A stretch of DNA of 64,000 nucleotides. Source: Azonexaceae bacterium (GTDB taxonomy: Bacteria > Pseudomonadota > Gammaproteobacteria > Burkholderiales > Rhodocyclaceae). The number at the start of each line of letters is the position of its first letter. Position 1 is the stretch's first letter. The stretch lies in NCBI GenBank assembly GCA_013335535.1, contig JAAXVL010000002.1:62001-126000 (forward strand). The letters are read 5' to 3'. Positions 8,201-19,050 of this stretch are shown here, piece after piece. The notes under the pieces were generated by a model. That model was not told the DNA's origin. It did no database searches and saw only the letters and a list, made by a program, of their open reading frames with translations. A program made the position numbers and the translations under genes.

Positions 8201-9216
8201 CCGTAGTTGGGTAGCGGCCGGCCGATGGTGACCGGCTGGCCGGGGCGCAGTTCGGCCAGGCTGGCGGAAACCGTGGCTTCGGTCGGGCCGTAGGTGTTGA
8301 AAACTTGGCGACCGGGGCGGGCCCAGCGCTCGACGATGGCTTGCGGGCAGGCTTCGCCGCCGAGGTTGATCAGGCGCAGGCCGGGCACGTCGACGGCGAA
8401 CAGGGCAAGCAGCGTCGGCACGGCGTGCAGCACCGTGACCCGGTTGTCGATCAGGGCGATGGGCAGCGCTTCGGGATCGGTGGCGACGTCCTTGGGGGCG
8501 ATCCACAGCGTGGCGCCGACCAGGTAGCTGATCCAGATTTCCTCGAAGGACATGTCGAAGGCGACCGAGAAGCCCTGATAGACGCGGTCGTCCTGACGGA
8601 TGCCGAGGACGGCATTTTCGCTGCGCAGGAAATGGCAGATGGCGCCCTGGTTGATCAGGATGCCTTTCGGTTTGCCGGTCGAGCCGGAGGTGTAGATGAC
8701 GTAGGCCGGGTCGCCAGGGCTGGCGCCCTCGCGCCGCCGCAGCGGGTCCGGGTGGGCGGCTTGCAGGTCGTCGGCCAGCCAGCAGGGGCGGCCGAGGTCG
8801 GCGATGTCGGCCGTGGTGACGAGGCCGGCGGCGTCGGCGTCGTCGAGGCAGACCTTGATGCGGTCGATCGGCGTATCGGCGTCGAAGGGCAGCCAGGCGG
8901 CACCGCTCTTGGCGATGCCGAGCTGCATGACGAGCAGGTCGATGCCGCGCGGCAGCCAGAGGCCGACGATCCTACCGGGGCGGACGCCATCGGCAATGAG
9001 GCGTGAGGCGGCGCGGTCGGCCGCGGCGTCGAGTTCGCCGTAGCTCAGTTCGCGCCCGGCGAAAATGAGGGCGATTTTGTCGGGAGTCCGGGCGGCCGTG
9101 TTTTCGAAGAGGTCGGCCAGGACTTCGTTGCGGATCAGTTCGGGGGTTTCCGGGCCGCTCAGGCGGCTGGTCGGGTGGAGGGGAGTGCTTGTTTCAGGCA
9201 TGCCGAATTGTGTCAA
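5203..9216 (-). CDS. Single-module NRPS with membrane hexapeptide C-terminus (Pls/poly-amino-acid synthetase-like)
   Basis: Protein of 1337 residues. An adenylation domain spans about 1-525, with core motifs YTSGSTGKPKG near 172, NTYGPTEATVS and SGKIDRKAL near 505. A carrier domain follows with DLGGHSLFAARL, the phosphopantetheine Ser at about 567. There is no condensation or thioesterase domain. Residues about 635-1337 hold three repeats of a transmembrane pair followed by a left-handed beta-helix block, ending in WLGSPARDI, WLGSPPINL and WHGCPAAP. This order and size match epsilon-poly-lysine synthetase (Pls) and relatives, which join one amino acid into isopeptide chains at the membrane. 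A by-eye specificity code is roughly D-M-E-H-I-L-T-V-S-K; the acidic third position would suit a basic substrate. Product unknown. Confidence 0.82.
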   Translation of the reverse strand: MTQFGMPETSTPLHPTSRLSGPETPELIRNEVLADLFENTAARTPDKIALIFAGRELSYGELDAAADRAASRLIADGVRPGRIVGLWLPRGIDLLVMQLGIAKSGAAWLPFDADTPIDRIKVCLDDADAAGLVTTADIADLGRPCWLADDLQAAHPDPLRRREGASPGDPAYVIYTSGSTGKPKGILINQGAICHFLRSENAVLGIRQDDRVYQGFSVAFDMSFEEIWISYLVGATLWIAPKDVATDPEALPIALIDNRVTVLHAVPTLLALFAVDVPGLRLINLGGEACPQAIVERWARPGRQVFNTYGPTEATVSASLAELRPGQPVTIGRPLPNYGLLVIDAAVENGLRLLPQGETGELCITGPGVAAGYLGRPDLTAEKFLDNPWPANAHESRLYRTGDLARIDEHGQIHCLGRTDDQVKIRGFRVELGEIEAALTRQPGVGTAAVILRQDDGIERLVAYLIVDDPEATTGTALRTTLATSLPPYMVPSHVEMLAEMPRLTSGKIDRKALRARPLDLPAGSSGDSDTPETPAEEILFAALAKLFPGQAIRRDADFFADLGGHSLFAARLASALRQEKRFAGFSVRDIYVHRRIGLIADALSATVEVAIDPSATEWTPPPAWRRWLCALAQACVLPPLVGLRMGQWLAPFFTYHYFTGDPGDSILRAVAISVGVFLFATVLGFFFAIIGKWMIAGRLKAGSYPLWGLTYFRWWCADRLIEGAPVYMLSNSPLNIWWLRALGARIGSETIIGNVTLRAHDLLEVGNGVSIGNAVNLENARVERGQLHLGPIRLEDNVCIGSYAVVEGNASIGTFGHLEAQSALCNGQAIPPNRIWLGSPARDIGEFDPASLPPRPEVSETRLAREGLFYVLGMLLTAALFFMPVFPSFMLVDWLDSDPTPAQRDIPIILQLLKYFALAFPGTAVLIVGTVLSSAILRWTLMPRLQAGRWPVHSRVYCSRWLVNQIQESSLNILHGIYATVYAPFWYRLLGAKVGRDAEISTAQGLVPDLLTLGDETFIADAVMLGDEEVDGGWMTLKPTVISRRSFVGNGAYIQDGTVLPENVLIGVQSRAPANERMQPGDTWLGSPPINLPAREQTAGYPEDLTFRPSKRRRLGRALVEAFRIISPHALVIAVGYTVILNVMPLAEAGQWRDVFAALTIAGVLFALSTTVFVGILKWLFIWRYKKHSVPMWTPFVWTSEAITSLYVGMAVPNQMNYLRGTPWLPIALNLLGCRIGRGVYLDTTDVTEFDCVRIGDYSELNGLSCPQTHLFEDRVMKIDIVTIGQRVYVGPRTTVLYGAVVGDNVRLGPLSLVMKGETLPAGSRWHGCPAAPASR

Positions 9217-9246
9217 ATCCGCCAGGCAAATGGGAGTTTCGGCGCC

Positions 9247-10314
9247 TTAGCGGGTAAAGAATTGTCTGGTGGCATATTCGGCGATGGCTGTGGCTGCCTG
9301 GTCGATGCCGTGTGTCAAGGGGCGGGGTCGGGGCGGTAGGGCGAGAATGTCGGCGAGGGCGGCCGCGAGTTGGCCGCTTTGCAGCAGATCGGACTCGATT
9401 TCGAGGCAGCGGCCATTGTTGTCGAGCCAATCGATCAGGCAGTCCTGCTCCGGCCAGTTGTCCCGCCGCTGGTAGATGACCGGCGTGCCATTGCTGGCGG
9501 CTTCGGTGAAGATGCCGTAGCCGGGCTTGGTGATCACGGCATCGACCGAGCAGAGCAGGTCGGTGAAGCCGAGGCCGAAGGATTCGCCGGCCACGGCGTC
9601 GGGGTGCCGGCATTGCCATTCGGCCGGCACCAGCCAGCGTATGCCGGGCTGGCGCGGCCAGTCTTCTACCGGCAGGCGGTGGGCGATGCCGCCCATGGCA
9701 ATGAGGATGGCTTTGTCGCCGTTCAGGCCGAGGTCGTGGCGGCTGCCATGGGCGGCAATCGGGCCGATGGTCTGAACATTGTCCAGACCCTTCATCGTCA
9801 TGCCCGGTGTGACGCGCAGAAAGGCCAGGGCCGAGTGATAGGCGGCGAGCATCTCGGCGTGGATGGGTATGGCCCAGGGCTCATCGCCGAAATAATGTTC
9901 GAACAGCTCGGCCCAGTTGAGCGAGCACAGGCTGAAGGATGGAATGCCGGCGAGCGCGGCGCCGGCCAGCGGCAGGTAGCTGACGTTGGTGAGGACGAGA
10001 TCGGGCTTCAGGTCGGCCAGAAAGCGGGCTTCATCGGCGACGCGGGTCGGCCAGTTTTCATGCGCCTGGCGATAGGCCGTGGCGCTGGCGGCCAGGTCGA
10101 CGCGGGTGGCGTCGATCATCATGTAGCCGAAATCGGTGGCGGCAGCGATCAGGGTGTAGGGCACCTTGATCCGTTGCTGCAGCTTGGCGGCGGGCAGTGC
10201 GCTGCGGATGGTCAGGCGGAAATCGGGGGCGATTCTGGCCAGGGCGTTGAGGACCGGCGCCGTGATGGCGAGGTGGCCAAAGCCGTGGCTGGAAATGTCG
10301 ACAAACAGGTGCAT
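9247..10314 (-). CDS. GT-B-fold glycosyltransferase-like protein
   Basis: Protein of 355 residues with a Gly-rich N-terminal loop (DISSHGFGHLAITAPVL) and a C-terminal donor-site-like segment (VITKPGYGIFTEAASNGTPVIY near residues 260-280). This is the pattern of MurG/GT28-like glycosyltransferases and of the nucleotide-sugar-like domain in some sugar kinases. No membrane segment or signal peptide is seen. It lies 30 bp upstream of the NRPS-like gene on the same strand, so the two could be co-transcribed. Whether it glycosylates the NRPS product is speculation. Donor and acceptor unknown. Confidence 0.65.
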   Translation of the reverse strand: MHLFVDISSHGFGHLAITAPVLNALARIAPDFRLTIRSALPAAKLQQRIKVPYTLIAAATDFGYMMIDATRVDLAASATAYRQAHENWPTRVADEARFLADLKPDLVLTNVSYLPLAGAALAGIPSFSLCSLNWAELFEHYFGDEPWAIPIHAEMLAAYHSALAFLRVTPGMTMKGLDNVQTIGPIAAHGSRHDLGLNGDKAILIAMGGIAHRLPVEDWPRQPGIRWLVPAEWQCRHPDAVAGESFGLGFTDLLCSVDAVITKPGYGIFTEAASNGTPVIYQRRDNWPEQDCLIDWLDNNGRCLEIESDLLQSGQLAAALADILALPPRPRPLTHGIDQAATAIAEYATRQFFTR

Positions 10315-10345
10315 GTAGCTTGCTTCGCGCGGTTGCCGGGGTTTG

Positions 10346-10383
10346 CCACGGTCAACCGGAAATTTTGGCCAAAATTGAAATCA
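10346..10383 (-). repeat. Interspersed element, intergenic copy
   Basis: The best-preserved copy, between the glycosyltransferase-like gene and the enoyl-CoA hydratase gene. On the minus strand it has a perfect palindrome AATTTTGGCCAAAATT followed directly by TCCGGTTGACCGTGG. It lies within the 168 bp gap upstream of the glycosyltransferase-like gene. Confidence 0.85.
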
Positions 10384-10403
10384 GCTGGATGCCGCGCCGT
10401 CAC

Positions 10404-10436
10404 GGACCCCGCTTTACACGCTGCGAAGCGGGGTCC
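10404..10436. repeat. Perfect 11-bp inverted repeat, hairpin without T-tract
   Basis: GGACCCCGCTT and AAGCGGGGTCC are separated by 11 bases, in the gap between the enoyl-CoA hydratase and glycosyltransferase-like genes. No run of T follows on either strand, so it is not a standard intrinsic terminator. It could be a processing or stabilising hairpin in a read-through transcript, or a protein-binding site. Confidence 0.6.
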
Positions 10437-10481
10437 GGGGTGTGTCGAGATCGCGGGAGCGACGGAGCGCGGCGGAGGGCC

Positions 10482-11255
10482 TCAGCGATTCTTGAACGTC
10501 GGCTTGCGCTTCTCGGCGAAGGCGGCCATGCCTTCCTTCTGGTCTTCGAGTGCGAAAGCCGAATGGAAGACGCGGCGCTCGAAGAGCAGGCCCTCGTTGA
10601 GCGAGGACTCGAAGGCGCGATTGACCGATTCCTTGATCATCATGACCACGGGCAGCGAGAAGCCGGCGATGGTGGCGGCGGCTTTCAGCGTTTCTTCCAG
10701 CAACTGATCGGCCGGAATGACCCGGGCGACCAGGCCCGACTTTTCCGCTTCGGCCGCATCCATCATGCGTCCGGTCAAACACATGTCCATCGCCTTGGCC
10801 TTGCCCACAGCGCGCGGCAATCTTTGTGTTCCACCGGCCCCGGGCAGGGTGCCAAGCTTGATTTCCGGCTGGCCGAACTTGGCGGTATCCGCCGCGAAGA
10901 TCATGTCGCACATCATCGCCATTTCGCAACCGCCGCCCAGCGCGAAGCCGGCCACCGCCGCAATGACCGGCTTGCGCGTCGTCTTGATGCGCTCCCAGTT
11001 GCGGGTGATGAAATCCGTCTTGTAGGCGTGCATGTAATCAAAATCCTTCATGAAGCCGATATCAGCGCCGGCGGCGAAGGCTTTTTCATTGCCGGTGATG
11101 ACGATGCAGCCGATGGCCTCGTCGGCCTCGTAGGCATCAATGGCGGCGCCGATGCCGTCGACGACATCATTGTTCAGCGCATTCATCGCTTCCGGGCGGT
11201 TGATGCGGATCAGGCCAACCTTGCCGATGGTTTCGGTGAGGACTACTTGGGTCAT
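10482..11255 (-). CDS. Enoyl-CoA hydratase/isomerase family protein
   Basis: Crotonase-fold enzyme of 257 residues, most likely hydrating short trans-2-enoyl-CoAs. The oxyanion-hole segments are [11 protein letters not shown] near residues 59-69 and [13 protein letters not shown] near 101-113. The two catalytic acids of enoyl-CoA hydratase are present in GGGCEMAM and in [14 protein letters not shown]. The C-terminal [12 protein letters not shown] is typical of FadB-independent EchA/PaaF-like hydratases. The exact substrate (fatty acid, phenylacetate or butyrate pathway) cannot be told. The acetoacetyl-CoA synthetase gene nearby is compatible with short-chain acyl-CoA metabolism. Confidence 0.88.
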   Translation of the reverse strand: MTQVVLTETIGKVGLIRINRPEAMNALNNDVVDGIGAAIDAYEADEAIGCIVITGNEKAFAAGADIGFMKDFDYMHAYKTDFITRNWERIKTTRKPVIAAVAGFALGGGCEMAMMCDMIFAADTAKFGQPEIKLGTLPGAGGTQRLPRAVGKAKAMDMCLTGRMMDAAEAEKSGLVARVIPADQLLEETLKAAATIAGFSLPVVMMIKESVNRAFESSLNEGLLFERRVFHSAFALEDQKEGMAAFAEKRKPTFKNR

Positions 11256-11273
11256 TTTTGTCTCCAGAGGTGT

Positions 11274-12035
11274 TCAGTGAGTCAGGGCAATCCAGGCCAT
11301 GCCGAGCCATTCATGCAGGGCGTAATAGGAAATTTGCAGGGCTTTGGGCTGCGGGAGGAAATCGCTCAGCAGCCATTCGCCACCCACGTGGTTGAAAAAG
11401 GCGGTTGGTGCCGGGACGACCTTCAGCCCGGCTTGTTCGAAAAGCAGCCGGGCGCGTGGCATGTGAAAGGCGTGGGTGACGAGGACGACGCGCTGGATGC
11501 CGGCGGCCTTGAGGATGGTCGCCGAACGGGTCGCGTTGCCGGCGGTATCCAACGACTCATCCTCTTGCCAGCGCGCCTTAACGCCGAATTCCTTGTCCAG
11601 GATACGCGTCATGACTTCGGCTTCAGAACGTTCGTCATTCAGTGCCCGCCCGCCGCTAACTAGCACGGGCAGTTCGTAGCGCCGGGCCAGCGTGGCGCCG
11701 TAACGGGTACGAATCAGCGTCCGCTCGTTGGCGGTGTCGCCACCGTATTCGCTGGCATCGCTGACCAGACCGCTGCCCAGGACAACGATGGCGCCTGCCT
11801 CCGGCTTCGGCGCGTCCGGCGCGATGGCTGTGGTCTGGCTTTCCAGCGTGGCGATCAGCAGCCCGGCGCCGGCCGGCAGGCATTGGGCCAGCAGCAAGCC
11901 CGTGGCTGCCATGGCTAGTCCGAAAGCCCAGCGCCGGCGTCGAAAAATGCCGGCCATGCAGAGCAGCGCCAGGCCGTTGCCGGGCGGCAGGAGAAGTGTG
12001 CTGATGAGGATTTTGAAGGCCCAGGCGAGGGTCAT
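11274..12035 (-). CDS. ElyC/SanA/YdcF-type (DUF218) membrane protein
   Basis: Protein of 253 residues. Two N-terminal hydrophobic segments (about 1-60) precede a periplasmic DUF218 domain: AIVVLGSGL near residue 82, [19 protein letters not shown] near 115-135 and [16 protein letters not shown] near 190. This is the topology of E. coli ElyC, which influences envelope polysaccharide and peptidoglycan assembly. A specific role here is inferred only from the family. It lies 18 bp upstream of the enoyl-CoA hydratase gene on the same strand and divergently from the acetoacetyl-CoA synthetase gene. Confidence 0.78.
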   Translation of the reverse strand: MTLAWAFKILISTLLLPPGNGLALLCMAGIFRRRRWAFGLAMAATGLLLAQCLPAGAGLLIATLESQTTAIAPDAPKPEAGAIVVLGSGLVSDASEYGGDTANERTLIRTRYGATLARRYELPVLVSGGRALNDERSEAEVMTRILDKEFGVKARWQEDESLDTAGNATRSATILKAAGIQRVVLVTHAFHMPRARLLFEQAGLKVVPAPTAFFNHVGGEWLLSDFLPQPKALQISYYALHEWLGMAWIALTH

Positions 12036-12189
12036 GCGGCGAGGCGGCGAGATGGTTCAGGGCGTCGAGTTTGTCCGTGTCATGGCGTCGCGTCAATCCA
12101 GCAAGGAAAGTGTCCGGTCGATGACAGTTGCCGGCCGACAAATCCTGCTATCTTTGCCGATCAATACAGAACAAGACCGAGGAGAAAAG

Positions 12190-14144
<1,955 letters not shown>

Positions 14145-14148
<4 letters not shown>

Positions 14149-15257
14149 GCGCGGCCGAGCATGGCGCGGCGGGCCAGTCGTCCGGCGCGCTGAGCCAGTT
14201 CCAGCAGGCTGCTTGCCAGTCCGCTGATCGCTGCCGTGATGCGCTGGCTGGCCACCGGACTTTCAACCCAGCGATAGAACAGCGTCGCTGCGATCAGGCT
14301 GGCGGTCCAGGCCAGAACCAGGCCGGTCATGGCCGAAGCGTGCGAGTCCAGACCAAATCTGGCATAGAGCCCGTTGGCCAACAGCAGGACCGGGAAGTGC
14401 ACGAGGAAGAGCGAATACGAGATCTGGCCCAGGAAGGCGAGCGGCCGGGCATTTGGCCATTGTTCGAGGAGCCCGCTGCGACGTCCGAAACCGAGCAGCA
14501 GGGCGACAGCTAGCGCCAGCCCGATGCGCAGCCGGAAATCGATGATCAGCGCGGCGATGGTGATGGTGGCGATGACGCCAAGCCAGGCCGACATCTGCCG
14601 GCGGTTGGAGGCCCACCAGGCGGCGGCGCCGAGGCCGTAGGAACCGAAGAAGTAGATCGCCCAGTTGTCCCAGCTGGCATCGCGGTTGAACCAGAACAGC
14701 GAGGCGAGGGCAGTGGCCAGAACGAGGGCCGGAGCGACGACATTGCGGCGACCGGCCCAGAGCAGCACGGCCATCAGCGCGAAAAGCTGAAAGTCGATGG
14801 CGATGTACCAGACGCCGGCCGACAGCGCATCGAAGCCGAGCAGGCCGTGCACCAGGAAGGCGTGGGCCAGCCATTGCGTGAAGGTGGCGCGAGCGGGAAC
14901 CACCTCGTCGTCGAGCCACTGGTTGGCGACGGCAGCGGCAACGATGGCCAGGCCGATGGCGGCGAGGTAGGGTACCGCCAGCCGCAGATAGCGTTTCCAG
15001 ATCAGGGGCAGCGGGGAAACGGCCAGGGCCTGCCCTTCGGCTGAAAGGCCGCGGGCGGCGAGAAAACCGGCGATGACGAGAAAGACCTGAACGGCCATGC
15101 GGCCATATTCAAAAAACCAGCCGAAGAGCCCCGGCAAGGTTTCGCGGGCCGCCTCTGCGAGCGGGCCGTAGGACGAAAAATGATTGAGCAGGACAAGCAG
15201 GGCCGCGATCGCCTTGAGGGCATCGATCAGCGGCATGCGGTTGGAAATTTTGCTCAT
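14145..15257 (-). CDS. Acyltransferase 3 (OafA-like) membrane protein
   Basis: Integral membrane acyltransferase of about 370 residues with roughly ten hydrophobic segments. It opens with [19 protein letters not shown], the family motif placing the catalytic His in the first segment. A second conserved region is [17 protein letters not shown], with the Arg residues of this family. Relatives O-acylate lipopolysaccharide, peptidoglycan or other surface glycans; the substrate here is unknown. I chose ATG 15257 (MSKISNRM); an upstream ATG at 15290 is also in frame. It overlaps the convergent acetoacetyl-CoA synthetase gene by 4 bp. Confidence 0.82.
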
Positions 15258-15323
15258 GGTCTTGATTTTACACTGATTGCTGCGGCGCACAAAATAAAAT
15301 CCCGTATATTTTGTAAGGGCTAA

Positions 15324-16595
15324 TTACACAAAACGCGCGACGAAGGAATTGGTGTACATGACGGGCAAATTAATCCATACCCGATGGCCGCTACCAGGCG
15401 CCACGGTGACCGGCTCGCCGGCCCTGTTTTCCATATGCGTCAGGGTGTGCACGTAATTGCCGGACGGATGCACGCATTCCAGTTTGTCGCCAACGGAAAA
15501 GCGGTTCTTGACCTCGATTTCCATGAGGCCACGCACCGCATCGAAGGCAACGGCATCGCCGACGTAGAGGCTGCGATCCGATTCGGAGCTGCCGCGCAGG
15601 TAATTTTGGTACTCGGCATCGTGATGGCGCTGCAAAAAGCCGTCGGTGTAGCCGCGATTGGCCAGACCTTCGAGTTCGCGGAGCAGGGCCGGGTCAAGCG
15701 GTTTGCCGGCGACGGCGTCGTCGATGGCCTGACGGTAGGCCTGGCTGGTCCGCGCGACGTAGTACGGACTCTTGGTGCGGCCTTCGATCTTGAGCGAATC
15801 GACGCCGATCTCGACAAGACGCTGGACGTGCTCGATGGCGCGCAAATCCTTGGAGTTCAGGATGTAGGTGCCGTGCTCGTCTTCCTCGATGGGCATGAGT
15901 TCGCCCGGGCGCTGCTTTTCTTCGATGAGGTATTCGATTTCGTTTTTGGCCGTTTTTTCCGGTTGACCGTCGGAAGTGCTGACTTTGTAGTCCCAGCGAC
16001 AGGAATTGGTACAGGTGCCCTGGTTCGGGTCGCGGTGGTTGAAGTAGCCGGAAAGCAGGCAGCGACCGGAGTAGGCGATGCACAGCGCGCCGTGCACGAA
16101 GACTTCGAGCTCGATATCGGGGCAGCGCTGGCGGATTTCGGCGACTTCGTCGAGCGACAGTTCGCGCGACAAAATGATGCGGTCGACGCCCATTTTTTGC
16201 CAGAAACGCACCGACGCCCAGTTGACCGTGTTGGCCTGCACCGAGAGGTGGATGACCTGTTCCGGCCAGGTCTCGCGCACCATGTCGATGAGGCCGGGGT
16301 CGGACATGATCAGCGCGTCGGGCTTGAGCGCGATGACCGGCGCCATGTCGTCGAGGTAGGTCGGCAGTTTGGCGTTGTGCGGGATGATGTTGCTGACGAC
16401 GAAAAACTGCTTGCCGCGGGCATGTGCCTCGTTGATGCCGTCGCCCAGCTTTTCGATGCTGCCGAACTCATTATTGCGTACGCGCAGGCTGTAACGCGGC
16501 TGGCCGGCGTAGATGGCGTCGGCGCCAAAATCGAAGGCGGTGCGCATCATGTCGAGCGAGCCGGCGGGGGCGAGGAGTTCGGGAGCTTTGGGCAT
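15324..16595 (-). CDS. trhP: Peptidase U32-family tRNA hydroxylation protein TrhP/YegQ
   Basis: U32-family protein of 423 residues needed, with prephenate, for 5-hydroxyuridine at tRNA position 34. Signature features are ELLAPAGSLDMMRTAFDFGADAIY at the N-terminus, the Cys cluster CIAYSGRCLLSGY...CTNSC near residues 170-200, then QRPGELMPIEEDEHGTYI and SLKIEGRTKSPYYVARTSQAYR. The linker between the Cys cluster and the QRPGE segment contains a translated copy of the interspersed element (residues about 208-220, DGQPEKTAKNEIE). Divergent from rng with a 35 bp gap. Confidence 0.9.
   Translation of the reverse strand: MPKAPELLAPAGSLDMMRTAFDFGADAIYAGQPRYSLRVRNNEFGSIEKLGDGINEAHARGKQFFVVSNIIPHNAKLPTYLDDMAPVIALKPDALIMSDPGLIDMVRETWPEQVIHLSVQANTVNWASVRFWQKMGVDRIILSRELSLDEVAEIRQRCPDIELEVFVHGALCIAYSGRCLLSGYFNHRDPNQGTCTNSCRWDYKVSTSDGQPEKTAKNEIEYLIEEKQRPGELMPIEEDEHGTYILNSKDLRAIEHVQRLVEIGVDSLKIEGRTKSPYYVARTSQAYRQAIDDAVAGKPLDPALLRELEGLANRGYTDGFLQRHHDAEYQNYLRGSSESDRSLYVGDAVAFDAVRGLMEIEVKNRFSVGDKLECVHPSGNYVHTLTHMENRAGEPVTVAPGSGHRVWINLPVMYTNSFVARFV
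15934..15974 (+). repeat. Interspersed element, copy inside trhP
   Basis: A well-preserved copy, with TTTTTGGCC, then a T-run, then TCCGGTTGACCGT. It lies entirely inside trhP and antisense to the gene. In the gene's frame it encodes DGQPEKTAKNEIE, in the variable linker after the Cys cluster. Confidence 0.85.
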
Positions 16596-16630
16596 AGTAG
16601 AATGCAGCGAAACCGCGCATTGTAGAGACT

Positions 16631-18082
16631 ATGTCTGAAGAAATCCTGATCAATTTCACACCGCAGGAAACCCGCGTTGCCGTGATGCAACAGGGTGTCG
16701 TCCAGGAGCTCCATATCGAGCGCACGGCGAGCCACGGCCTGGTCGGCAACGTCTATCTCGGGCGCGTCTGCCGCATCCTGCCCGGCATGCAGTCGGCCTT
16801 CATCGACGTCGGGCTGGACCGCACGGCTTTTCTGCACGTCGCCGACATCTGGCAACCGCGCGAAACCGCCACCGAAAGGCCGATCGAGAAGATTCTCCAC
16901 GAAGGGCAAAGTGTCCTCGTCCAGGTCGTCAAGGACCCCATCGGCACCAAGGGGGCCCGCCTGTCGACACAGGTATCCATCGCCGGCCGCATGCTCGTCC
17001 ATTTGCCGCAGGAAAAGCATATCGGCATCTCGCAGCGCATCGAATCCGAGGCCGAACGCGAAATACTGCGCGAAAAGATCAACCGTCTCGTGCCGGCGGA
17101 TGAACCCGGCGGCTTCATCGTCCGTACCATGGCCGAAAATGCCAGCGACGAAGAGTTCGCCACCGACATCGCCTACCTGCGCAAGACCTGGGCCGATATC
17201 CGCGAAAAGGCCCGCACCTTCGGACCGCCTACCTTGCTGTATCAGGAATTGTCGCTCGGCCAGCGCGTCCTGCGTGACTTCGTTAATCCGGAAACGACGC
17301 GCATCTTCATCGACTCGCGGGAAAATTTCCAGAAGCTGACTGCCTTCGCGCAGGAATATACGCCGGCGGTCATTCCGCTACTCGAGCACTACACCGGCCA
17401 GCGTCCGCTGTTCGACCTCCACGGTGTCGAAGATGAAATCCAGAAGGCCCTGGCCCGCCGCGTCGACCTGAAATCCGGCGGCTACCTGATCATGGATCAG
17501 ACCGAAGCGATGACGACTATCGACGTCAACACCGGCGGTTTCGTCGGCGTGCGCAACTTCGACGACACCATCTTCAAGACCAACCTCGAGGCGGCGGTCA
17601 CCATCGCTCGTCAGCTGCGCCTGCGCAACCTCGGCGGCATCATCATCGTCGACTTCATCGACATGGAAAACGAAGAGCACAAGAAAGCCGTGCTCGACGA
17701 ATTCAACAAGGCGCTGGCCCGCGATCACACCCGGCTGACGGTCAACGGCTTCACCCAGCTCGGTCTGGTCGAAATGACCCGCAAGCGGACGCGTGAATCG
17801 CTTGCCCACGTGCTCTGTCAGCCGTGCCCGACCTGCGGCGGACGTGGCGAGGTCAAAACGGCGCGCACCGTGGCCTACGAAATCCTCCGTGAGCTGCTAC
17901 GCGAAGCCCGCCAGTTCAATGCCCGCGAGTACCGCATCCTGGCAGGCCCGGCCGTGGTCAACCTCTTCCTGGATGAAGAGTCGCAGGCGCTGGCCATGCT
18001 CTCCGACTTCATTGGCAAATCCGTTTCACTGCAATCCGAACCAAGCTATTCACCTGAGCAGTACGACATTGTTTTGATGTGA
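16631..18082 (+). CDS. rng: Ribonuclease G
   Basis: Endoribonuclease that matures the 5' end of 16S rRNA and degrades some mRNAs. The 483-residue protein has an N-terminal S1-type RNA-binding region ([23 protein letters not shown]), the RNase E/G catalytic core with [10 protein letters not shown] and IIIVDFIDM (metal-binding Asp residues), and the zinc-link [11 protein letters not shown] near residue 397. It lacks the long degradosome tail of RNase E, so it is RNase G. Usually found downstream of maf; here separated by the inserted NRPS-to-trhP block. Confidence 0.93.
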   Translation: MSEEILINFTPQETRVAVMQQGVVQELHIERTASHGLVGNVYLGRVCRILPGMQSAFIDVGLDRTAFLHVADIWQPRETATERPIEKILHEGQSVLVQVVKDPIGTKGARLSTQVSIAGRMLVHLPQEKHIGISQRIESEAEREILREKINRLVPADEPGGFIVRTMAENASDEEFATDIAYLRKTWADIREKARTFGPPTLLYQELSLGQRVLRDFVNPETTRIFIDSRENFQKLTAFAQEYTPAVIPLLEHYTGQRPLFDLHGVEDEIQKALARRVDLKSGGYLIMDQTEAMTTIDVNTGGFVGVRNFDDTIFKTNLEAAVTIARQLRLRNLGGIIIVDFIDMENEEHKKAVLDEFNKALARDHTRLTVNGFTQLGLVEMTRKRTRESLAHVLCQPCPTCGGRGEVKTARTVAYEILRELLREARQFNAREYRILAGPAVVNLFLDEESQALAMLSDFIGKSVSLQSEPSYSPEQYDIVLM

Positions 18083-18105
18083 TCCCAAGCCAGAGGAGAC
18101 AACGC

Positions 18106-18981
18106 ATGAAAACCGATCCCGAATTCGACAGCCTTGTTCCCGCCCAACCCTTTGATCGCCGGAGTTTCATCGTGACTACCCTCGGCGCCGGCTTCGCGCT
18201 GGCAACCCAACCTGTGATGGCGCAGACGGCCATCAAGACCGACGAAACCGGCCTCATCGCCGGCGAGATCAAGGTGCCCGTCAAGGATGGCGAGATGGTG
18301 GCCTACCGAGCCGTTCCCGGCGGCCTGGCAAAGCCGCCGGTCGTTCTGGTTGTGTCGGAAATTTTCGGCGCTCACGAATACATCCGCGATGTTTGCCGTC
18401 GCCTCGCCAAGCTTGGCTACTGCGCCATTGCCCCCGAGCTGTTCGCCCGTCAGGGTGACCCGCGCCAGATCACGGCCATTCCCGAGATTCTCGAAAAAAT
18501 AACCTACAAGACGCCCGACGCGCAGGTGCTGGCCGATCTCGACGCCTGCGTTGCCTGGGCCGCCACCAAGGGCGCCGACACCAGCCGGCTGGCGATTACC
18601 GGCTTCTGCTGGGGTGGCCGTATCGCCTGGCTGTACAGCGCCCACAACCCAACCGTCAAGGCAGGGGTGGCCTGGTATGGTCGTCTGGTCGGCATGGTCA
18701 GCCCGATTACGCCGAAACATCCGACCGAACTTGTCGGCGAACTCAAGGCGCCGGTTCTCGGACTCTACGGCGGGCTGGATTCCGGCATTCCGCTGGAAAC
18801 TGTCGAAGCGATGGAAAAGGCGCTGCAGCAGGGAACTCCGGCGGCAAGGGCGTCAGAAATCCACGTGTACGACAATGCGCCGCACGCTTTCCATGCCGAT
18901 TATCGACCGAGCTACCGCAAGGACGAAGCCGAAGACGGTTGGCAGAAAATGCTTGCCTGGCTCCGTAAAAACGGCGTCTGA
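18106..18981 (+). CDS. Tat-exported dienelactone hydrolase family protein
   Basis: Alpha/beta hydrolase of 291 residues. A twin-arginine signal ([18 protein letters not shown]) with cleavage after VMAQT suggests export to the periplasm in folded form. The DLH triad is visible as GFCWGGR (nucleophile Cys), the Asp in YGGLDSGIP and the His in APHAFHAD. Family members hydrolyse dienelactones or related esters; the substrate is unknown. ATG 18106 has an AGAGGAGA Shine-Dalgarno. It follows rng by 23 bp. Confidence 0.85.
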   Translation: MKTDPEFDSLVPAQPFDRRSFIVTTLGAGFALATQPVMAQTAIKTDETGLIAGEIKVPVKDGEMVAYRAVPGGLAKPPVVLVVSEIFGAHEYIRDVCRRLAKLGYCAIAPELFARQGDPRQITAIPEILEKITYKTPDAQVLADLDACVAWAATKGADTSRLAITGFCWGGRIAWLYSAHNPTVKAGVAWYGRLVGMVSPITPKHPTELVGELKAPVLGLYGGLDSGIPLETVEAMEKALQQGTPAARASEIHVYDNAPHAFHADYRPSYRKDEAEDGWQKMLAWLRKNGV

Positions 18982-19050
18982 TCGCCGATTCGAGGCAGCA
19001 AGGGGCGCCTTCGTGCTAACCTTCGCGCCTCGACAAGACACTGTCCCATC

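Noticed and set aside
6289-8214. Long plus-strand frame antisense to the NRPS-like gene
   Set aside because: Composition (Ala, Gly, Asp, Arg, repetitive) is that of an antisense frame; the minus-strand product has clear domains.
17735-17755. ACGGTCAACGG inside rng
   Set aside because: Only nine or ten bases match, with no AT-rich block; explained by conserved RNase G codons.
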